In this document: positions 7,466 through 11,510 of the stretch, one piece after another
Position numbering within the stretch: position 1 is the stretch's first letter
How the letters are laid out: the number at the start of each line of letters is the position of its first letter
NCBI GenBank assembly: GCA_001805845.1
Contig: MHHA01000021.1
Location: 1 to 11,510, forward strand
DNA length: 11,510 nt
Direction of reading: 5' to 3'
DNA from: Omnitrophica WOR_2 bacterium RIFCSPLOWO2_12_FULL_46_30
GTDB taxonomy: Bacteria > Omnitrophota > Gorgyraeia > Gygaellales > UBA12090
The notes under the pieces: model-generated
What the model was told of the DNA's origin: nothing
The model's input: only the letters and a program-made list of their open reading frames with translations
Databases searched by the model: none
Program-made: the position numbers and the translations under genes

Positions 7466-8349
7466 CGATGCAGAATGCCGGCGCATACTTAAAGAGCGCT
7501 CGCGAAGAAAATGGCTATTCTATAACTGAAGTAAGCAAGAATACCAAGATATCCCCCGCGGTCCTCAGGTCCCTGGAAGAAGGCCGCTTAGATAATATTG
7601 ACCCTGTGTATTTGAAGGGGTTCTTGAAGATGTATTGCCGTTTCTTGAGAGTTGACTGGCAGGAATTTACAAAAGAATATCCTATCGCAACTGCCGCAAA
7701 GCACTCCCACAAGCCAGCGGGCAGTGGTGGGCAACCGAATAGCCGCAGCCACAAGCCAGCGGGCAGTGGTGCGGCTTCCGATAGCCGCAGCCACAGGCCG
7801 CCTAACGGCATTAAAAATTCCTCGCTTAGTTTTATTCTGGAAAAAAAGAAAATAATTTTAGCCGGCCTCTCGGTTGTCGCGGGAGCGTTTTTTATGGTCC
7901 TGGCTTTGAGGGGATGTATAGTCAGCCATCCGGCTGTCCGCAAGCCAGCGGCGCCTCTAAGCCCAAAGAGGCCTTCTAAAAAAACAACCGCCGCCCCTGC
8001 GCAAAGCGCGCTGCCGGGGCTTACCCCGTCAAAAACCCCTGCTCAGCCTGCCTCTGCTCAAACTCCCGCCCCCCAGGAAGCAAAACCAAAAGCAATCACC
8101 TTAGTAATCCGCGCCAAAGAGGAAAGCTTTATCAAAGTTAAAGTTGACGGCCGCACGATTTATCAGGGCCTCTTGCGTAAAGGTAATGCCGAGAGCTGGA
8201 GCGCCAAAGACAATATTGAGCTCTTCGTAGGCAACGCCGCAGCCGTAGCGCTTGAGGTTGACGGTAAGCTATTTTCTTCTTTAGGCAGGAAAGGCCAGCA
8301 GCTTAAAAATATACTCATCAACCGTGAAGGGCTCAAGATTAACCCCTAA
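7462..8349 (+). CDS. RodZ-like transmembrane HTH protein
   Basis: Probably a bitopic membrane protein linking the MreB cytoskeleton to the cell wall machinery, as RodZ does. An Xre-type HTH (HTH_25) fills residues 5-70 (YLKSAREENGYSITEVS...ISPAVLRSLEEG). A cytoplasmic linker (about 72-128) carries the 14-residue repeats noted separately. One membrane helix lies at about 130-150 after a KKK stop-transfer cluster. A Pro/Ala/Lys-rich periplasmic linker (155-210) leads to a C-terminal DUF4115/RodZ_C beta domain (about 211-288: LVIRAKEESFIKVKVDG, YQGLLRKGN, LEVDGK). The GTG start overlaps the ftsK stop as GTGA, with GAGG 7 nt upstream; an ATG at 7468 is an alternative. Firmicutes carry the related YmfM gene in a similar ftsK-pgsA neighbourhood. 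I leave the symbol empty because MreB binding cannot be judged from sequence alone. Confidence 0.88.
   Translation: MTMQNAGAYLKSAREENGYSITEVSKNTKISPAVLRSLEEGRLDNIDPVYLKGFLKMYCRFLRVDWQEFTKEYPIATAAKHSHKPAGSGGQPNSRSHKPAGSGAASDSRSHRPPNGIKNSSLSFILEKKKIILAGLSVVAGAFFMVLALRGCIVSHPAVRKPAAPLSPKRPSKKTTAAPAQSALPGLTPSKTPAQPASAQTPAPQEAKPKAITLVIRAKEESFIKVKVDGRTIYQGLLRKGNAESWSAKDNIELFVGNAAAVALEVDGKLFSSLGRKGQQLKNILINREGLKINP
7707..7800 (+). repeat. 42-bp tandem repeat in the RodZ linker
   Basis: Two full 42-bp units (7707-7748 and 7749-7790) are followed by the first bases of a third (from 7791). The units share their first 22 bases and last 10 bases exactly and differ in the middle ten. They encode 14-residue repeats of the form SHKPAGSGxxxxSR in the cytoplasmic linker between HTH and membrane helix. 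The shared block CCAC-AA-GCC-AGCG-GGC-A-GTGG can fold as an imperfect hairpin. Its core AAGCCAGCGG recurs in the same reading frame at 7942-7951 in the periplasmic linker. Identical codons across copies point to recent duplication. Confidence 0.85.
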
Positions 8350-8366
8350 CTTCAAAAAGCTTCCTG

Positions 8367-9647
8367 ATGGGTTTGTCCGATAATCTAATGCATAAAGCCA
8401 AAGCCAACAAGGTGGGAATTCTCAGTTTAGGTTGTCCGCGGAATCTGGTGGACTCGCAAAATCTCCTGGGATGCCTCAGTAGAAAGGGATACCAGATTGT
8501 GGATATCCAGGATGCTGAGATAGGCCTGGTGAATACCTGTTCTTTCATTGAGGAGGCAAAGAAAGAATCCATTGAGGCAATCTTAGGCCTGATTGATTTA
8601 AAAAAAGAGGGCCGCCTGCGCAAAGTGATTGTTGCCGGTTGCCTTGTCCAACGTTATAAAGAAGAACTCCTGCCTAATCTTGAGGAGATAGACGCCTTTG
8701 TGGGGAGGATGGCCTTAAGTAACGAGAACAAGGAAAGTTTCCCGCTGACGCCCCGGCATTTTGCTTATCTAAAGATTTCTGAGGGCTGTAACCATACCTG
8801 TAGTTTCTGCGTCATTCCTAAGATTAAGGGCCATCTGCAAAGCCGCAGAATGGAATCAATATTAGAAGAGGTTAGGATTATGGATAACGTAGGCAAGCGA
8901 GAGATTAATATTATCGGGCAGGATGCGAGCGCCTATGGCTTAGACATATACAAAAAATTAGAGCTTAGCAGGCTGCTGCGTAAAATAAGCGCTTCGCTTA
9001 AAAATGTCCGCTGGCTAAGGCTGCTCTATCTGCATCCGCAGCATCTAACGGACGGATTGATGCGTTTAATAGCCGATGAGCCGAGAATCTGTAAATATGT
9101 GGATTTGCCGTTACAGCATATCAATAACCGCATCTTAAAAACAATGCGCCGGCGGACGGATAAGAGAAAAATAATGCAGCTTCTTGCCGGCCTGCGCAAG
9201 AGAATTCCCGGAGTTGCCGTCAGGACTTCTTTGCTCGTGGGTTTTCCCGGAGAGACGGAAAAGGAGTTTAGCGAGCTTCTTTCTTTTGTCAAGGAACAGC
9301 AATTTGAACGTCTGGGTGTTTTTAGATATTCAAGGGAGGAAGGCACGCCTGCTTTTAGTTATCCCGGGCAGGTGCCGGAGAAGCTCAAAGAAGAGCGTTT
9401 TAATATTATTATGCAGGAACAGCAAGAAATATCCCGCCGCCTAAACCAGAAGTTTTTGGGCCGGGAGTGCGAGGTCTTAATTGATGAGCGCTCTGCGGAC
9501 GGCACGTATATGGGGCGCTTAAACATTGATGCGCCTGAGGTTGACGGCTTGGTCTATGTTAAGACGGCTAAACATTTAGAACCCGGCGCATTCGTCAGGC
9601 TCAAGATTACCGATACCTACGAATATGACCTGGTAGGGAATTTATGA
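8367..9647 (+). CDS. rimO: Ribosomal protein S12 methylthiotransferase RimO
   Basis: A radical SAM enzyme that adds a methylthio group to a conserved aspartate of ribosomal protein S12. The product has 426 residues. The N-terminal UPF0004 domain supplies cluster ligands C23 (LGCPRNLVDS), C58 (NTCSFIEEA) and C92 (AGCLVQRY). The radical SAM motif CNHTCSFC (C141, C145, C148) sits in LKISEGCN..., and a TRAM domain closes the protein at about 360-424. The LGCPRN and QDASAYG signatures favour RimO over the tRNA methylthiotransferases MiaB and MtaB. The segment between the first two domains is about 25 residues shorter than in E. coli. The gene lies 17 nt after the RodZ-like gene. No Shine-Dalgarno sequence precedes ATG 8367; ATG 8388 and GTG 8412 (directly before the conserved region) are alternatives. 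Confidence 0.95.
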   Translation: MGLSDNLMHKAKANKVGILSLGCPRNLVDSQNLLGCLSRKGYQIVDIQDAEIGLVNTCSFIEEAKKESIEAILGLIDLKKEGRLRKVIVAGCLVQRYKEELLPNLEEIDAFVGRMALSNENKESFPLTPRHFAYLKISEGCNHTCSFCVIPKIKGHLQSRRMESILEEVRIMDNVGKREINIIGQDASAYGLDIYKKLELSRLLRKISASLKNVRWLRLLYLHPQHLTDGLMRLIADEPRICKYVDLPLQHINNRILKTMRRRTDKRKIMQLLAGLRKRIPGVAVRTSLLVGFPGETEKEFSELLSFVKEQQFERLGVFRYSREEGTPAFSYPGQVPEKLKEERFNIIMQEQQEISRRLNQKFLGRECEVLIDERSADGTYMGRLNIDAPEVDGLVYVKTAKHLEPGAFVRLKITDTYEYDLVGNL

Positions 9648-10237
9648 ACCTACCCAATAAACTCACCGTTTCACGGATAATCCTTACCTTTGTTTTTATG
9701 TTTTTTCTCTTCTCTAAGGGTTTAACTTCCAAAAGCCTGGCCCTGGTTGTTTTTATAGCCGCGGCCCTTACTGACTTATTTGACGGAATGATTGCCAAGT
9801 CCAGGAACCTCATCACTGACTTCGGCAAGATTATGGACCCCATCGCGGATAAGATTCTGGTGCTGGCTGCTTTTTTGAGTTTTATCCAGCTGCAGCTTAT
9901 CCCTGCCTGGTGCGTAATCGTGATTATCGGGCGCGAGCTCATCATAACCTCATTGCGGCTTTTTGCCTTCTCCAAAGGCGTGGTGATTGCCGCCTCTAAA
10001 GGCGGAAAGCATAAAACCGTTTCCCAGATGGCCGCAATCATCATTATCCTGGCCTCGCTCGTTTTTAAAGACGTAATGAAGGCCTATTTTTTCTGGAGCC
10101 CTGTTTTTGATAAGGTAATAGGCAGCATTATTTACTTGAGCATGCTTTCTACGGTAATGCTTACCCTTATCTCAGGCATATCGTATATCTGGGAAAACCG
10201 CCATCTTTTCTTAGGCCTAAAAAATGGGCAGAAGTAG
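9644..10237 (+). CDS. pgsA: CDP-diacylglycerol-glycerol-3-phosphate 3-phosphatidyltransferase
   Basis: An integral membrane enzyme that joins CDP-diacylglycerol and glycerol-3-phosphate to form phosphatidylglycerophosphate, the committed step to phosphatidylglycerol. The 197 residues fit the family. The CDP-alcohol phosphatidyltransferase motif runs from D44 to D69: D44, D47, G48, A51, then G61, D65 and D69, with all the metal- and CDP-binding aspartates present. The usual Arg after A51 is Lys (K52). The N-terminus MNLPNKLTVSRI is typical of PgsA and favours it over phosphatidylserine or cardiolipin members of the superfamily. Several hydrophobic helices surround the motif. The ATG overlaps the rimO stop as ATGA, and AGGGA lies just upstream. 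PgpA, encoded next, is expected to remove the phosphate from its product. Confidence 0.95.
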   Translation: MNLPNKLTVSRIILTFVFMFFLFSKGLTSKSLALVVFIAAALTDLFDGMIAKSRNLITDFGKIMDPIADKILVLAAFLSFIQLQLIPAWCVIVIIGRELIITSLRLFAFSKGVVIAASKGGKHKTVSQMAAIIIILASLVFKDVMKAYFFWSPVFDKVIGSIIYLSMLSTVMLTLISGISYIWENRHLFLGLKNGQK

Positions 10238-10748
10238 CTTTACCCCGCCCTTTCTAAGGAATAGCAATTCTTTGCCTACAGAAAGGGCGGGGTCTAACCT
10301 CCTGATTAAGCTCTTAAGCAGTGTTTTCTATCTTGGTTACAGCAAATTCTTACCGGGCACCCTGGCGTCATTAGCGGCTTTTTTTACCTATATCTTTTTC
10401 ATTCGCGGAAATACCGCCGCGCATCTGGCCTCTGTTTTAATAATAACTAATTTAGGTTTTTTGATAACCGCTAAGGCAGAGGAGCTTTTCAAGAGCAAGG
10501 ATGCCCGCGAGATTGTAATTGACGATTTTAACGGGATGCTTGCGGGTTTGTTGTTTCTGCCTTATTCCTTAAGTTTTGGCCTATTGGGTTTTATTCTCTT
10601 TCGGATTATGGACGGGCTTAAGCCATATCCCATCTGCAAGATTGATAAACTTAAAGGGGGGATGGGAGTTATGGGGGATGACCTTATGGCCGGCCTTTTG
10701 GTCAATATTATCCTCCAGCTTTTAAGCAGGTTAATACAGACGCATTAA
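10224..10748 (+). CDS. pgpA: Phosphatidylglycerophosphatase A
   Basis: A membrane phosphatase that converts phosphatidylglycerophosphate to phosphatidylglycerol, the step after PgsA. Family motifs: GYSKFLPGTLASL (38-50, the GxGxxPxAPGT-type N-terminal motif), EIVIDDFNGMLAG (96-108), FRIMDGLKPYPI (126-137) and GGMGVMGDDLMAG (145-157) with the conserved acidic pair D152/D153. Hydrophobic helices lie between them. The first 26 residues (MGRSSFTPPFLRNS...) do not look like PgpA and are largely encoded by the inverted repeat at 10242-10293. The ATG at 10224 overlaps pgsA by 14 nt and has TAGG 8 nt upstream. An in-frame TTG at 10272 with AAGGA 11 nt upstream would remove most of the odd leader. Function is well supported; the start is not. 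Confidence 0.93.
   Translation: MGRSSFTPPFLRNSNSLPTERAGSNLLIKLLSSVFYLGYSKFLPGTLASLAAFFTYIFFIRGNTAAHLASVLIITNLGFLITAKAEELFKSKDAREIVIDDFNGMLAGLLFLPYSLSFGLLGFILFRIMDGLKPYPICKIDKLKGGMGVMGDDLMAGLLVNIILQLLSRLIQTH
10242..10293 (+). repeat. Long inverted repeat at the start of pgpA
   Basis: A perfect 14-bp inverted repeat (ACCCCGCCCTTTCT at 10242-10255, complement at 10280-10293) encloses a second stem directly above it: 10256-10262 pairs with 10267-10273, including one G-T pair, around an AGCA loop. Six bases (10274-10279) bulge on the 3' side. It begins 4 nt after the pgsA stop and ends just before the recognisable PgpA domain, adding about 18 foreign-looking codons in frame. The inner stem contains AAGGA, a possible ribosome binding site for a TTG at 10272. 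It has no T-run, so it is not an intrinsic terminator. Confidence 0.85.
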
Positions 10749-10786
10749 CCAAAATGTCATCCCCCTTCGCAGGAGAGCATAGATTG

Positions 10787-11365
10787 ATGCGCCCTAATTT
10801 CAAGATAAGAAGGGCTAATTTTCTTATTTCCGCCTTTATGTTTAGCGCAGTTTTTTCCGTTTGGGCGCAAGAGAATAAAAAGGATGAAATCCCGCCGGGT
10901 ATGGAAATGATTGAGGTTAAGCCCGGCTATAGGCAATTGCTTCCCAAGGGAATAAAGATCTCCAAGGCGGGAGACCTGCTCAAGATTGAAGACCTGAAAG
11001 ATTATCTTGCGCGCAGGTTGCAGGATATGGAAGACCGATTCAAACAGAATGAAGCGGCGCAAGCAGAATCAAAGAAAGAGATGGATGTCCGCTTCGCGAA
11101 AATAGAGGCGAAAGACGAAGAGCTTAAAAAGAACATAGAAGGTAATGTATCAAAAGCTGAGTCAGCCGGCTACGATATTAAGAGAGAGATTGACAGCCGT
11201 ATCGCCAGGATTGAATCAGCTCAAGAGGGGCTAAAAAAGAATATAGAAAACCGCCTGACAGAAGTTGAGCCCGGCCTGGAAGAATTCAGAAGAGAGCTTG
11301 ATGAGCTCAAGAGAACCGTAAGCGAAATCCAGGAAGCCCTGGAAGCGGCCGCGGCGAAGAAATAA
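10787..11365 (+). CDS. Secreted coiled-coil protein of unknown function
   Basis: I do not recognise a characterised family. The ATG at 10787 is preferred (AGGAG 11 nt upstream; a TTG at 10784 is also possible) because it gives a clean signal peptide: basic MRPNFKIRR, a hydrophobic core, and cleavage likely after VWA at residue 27. An ATG at 10754 would add 11 residues before it. A short segment (about 35-68, EIPPGMEMIEVKPGYRQLLPKG) precedes a charged coiled coil at about 70-188. The coil contains units spaced 36 residues apart, starting at KKEMD (96), KREID (132) and RRELD (168), the first two sharing (E/G)LKKNIE. No lipobox, outer-membrane barrel or C-terminal anchor is visible, so it is probably periplasmic or envelope-associated. 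It follows pgpA by 38 nt without a terminator and may belong to the same transcript. Confidence 0.75.
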   Translation: MRPNFKIRRANFLISAFMFSAVFSVWAQENKKDEIPPGMEMIEVKPGYRQLLPKGIKISKAGDLLKIEDLKDYLARRLQDMEDRFKQNEAAQAESKKEMDVRFAKIEAKDEELKKNIEGNVSKAESAGYDIKREIDSRIARIESAQEGLKKNIENRLTEVEPGLEEFRRELDELKRTVSEIQEALEAAAAKK

Positions 11366-11510
11366 AGGAAAGGTCTAAAATAGAAGTCCTCTGTTTAAAT
11401 AAATAAACATATTTATAACCTACCCCCCCCTGAAATAAAACCATTCCTGAAGAAAAAATAAGCTAACCGCCTCTATTCTAAAGTGTCTTGCCTGTTTTAA
11501 ATCAAGCAGT
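11366..11510. other. Gene-free right edge with a C8 tract
   Basis: I see no coding region or RNA gene in these 145 nt. The stretch is AT-rich, with a weak AT-only inverted repeat (ATAAAT/ATTTAT near 11399-11416) and a run of eight C at 11422-11429. There is no convincing GC-stem-plus-T-run terminator for the coiled-coil gene, so its transcript may end by another route or beyond the window. Confidence 0.6.

Noticed and set aside
9607..10044. A 145-codon minus-strand open frame across the rimO/pgsA junction.
   Set aside because: It is antisense to the PgsA catalytic motif and shows no recognisable domain or ribosome binding site.
10242..10293. Reading the inverted repeat at the pgpA start as an intrinsic terminator between pgsA and pgpA.
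   Set aside because: No T-run follows the stem, it lies inside an open frame, and the stacked inner stem is not typical of terminators.
11440..11510. A possible minus-strand promoter (TTGATT with TAGAAT) near the right edge.
   Set aside because: The spacer would be 19 nt, both boxes are weak, and no minus-strand gene follows.

Overview
The window reads as chromosome of an uncultivated, rod-forming, didermic-type bacterium. It carries a RodZ-like protein, FtsK, a PgsA/PgpA pair and a type IV pilin-like gene. The pilin, the long CHASE2/HD-GYP sensor, the secreted coiled-coil protein, frequent TTG/GTG starts and small in-frame palindromic elements would fit candidate phyla such as Omnitrophota. 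That taxonomic guess is inference only; no rRNA or other decisive marker is present.

Layout. On the minus strand, 1-124 is the 5' end of a prepilin-like gene running off the left edge. Diverging from it, 173-2707 encodes a membrane sensor: CHASE2, membrane segments, a degenerate GGDEF domain and an intact HD-GYP domain. Its unit ends at a strong intrinsic terminator (2755-2787). A near-consensus sigma70 promoter (2786-2814) starts right at the terminator's edge and drives a long plus-strand cluster: rpsO, pnp, ftsK, a rodZ-like gene, rimO, pgsA and pgpA. Gaps are 0-23 nt and several start/stop codons overlap. A secreted coiled-coil protein gene (10787-11365) follows 38 nt after pgpA. The last 145 nt hold no gene I can support.

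How the genes fit together. The cluster joins ribosome assembly and modification (S15, the S12 methylthiotransferase RimO), RNA turnover (PNPase), chromosome segregation at division (FtsK), cell shape (RodZ-like) and phosphatidylglycerol synthesis (PgsA then PgpA). It resembles the rpsO-pnp and spoIIIE/ftsK-ymfM-pgsA neighbourhoods of Firmicutes, so it looks like an old housekeeping arrangement rather than an accessory island. I see no defence system, transposase, CRISPR array, tRNA or rRNA.

The most unusual signals are three short palindromic or repeat elements lying in frame inside coding sequence, each at a permissive protein position: the GGDEF/HD-GYP junction (1886-1927), the RodZ cytoplasmic linker (7707-7800) and the N-terminus of PgpA (10242-10293). 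The last could fold over a possible internal ribosome binding site. No clearly new multi-gene system is visible.
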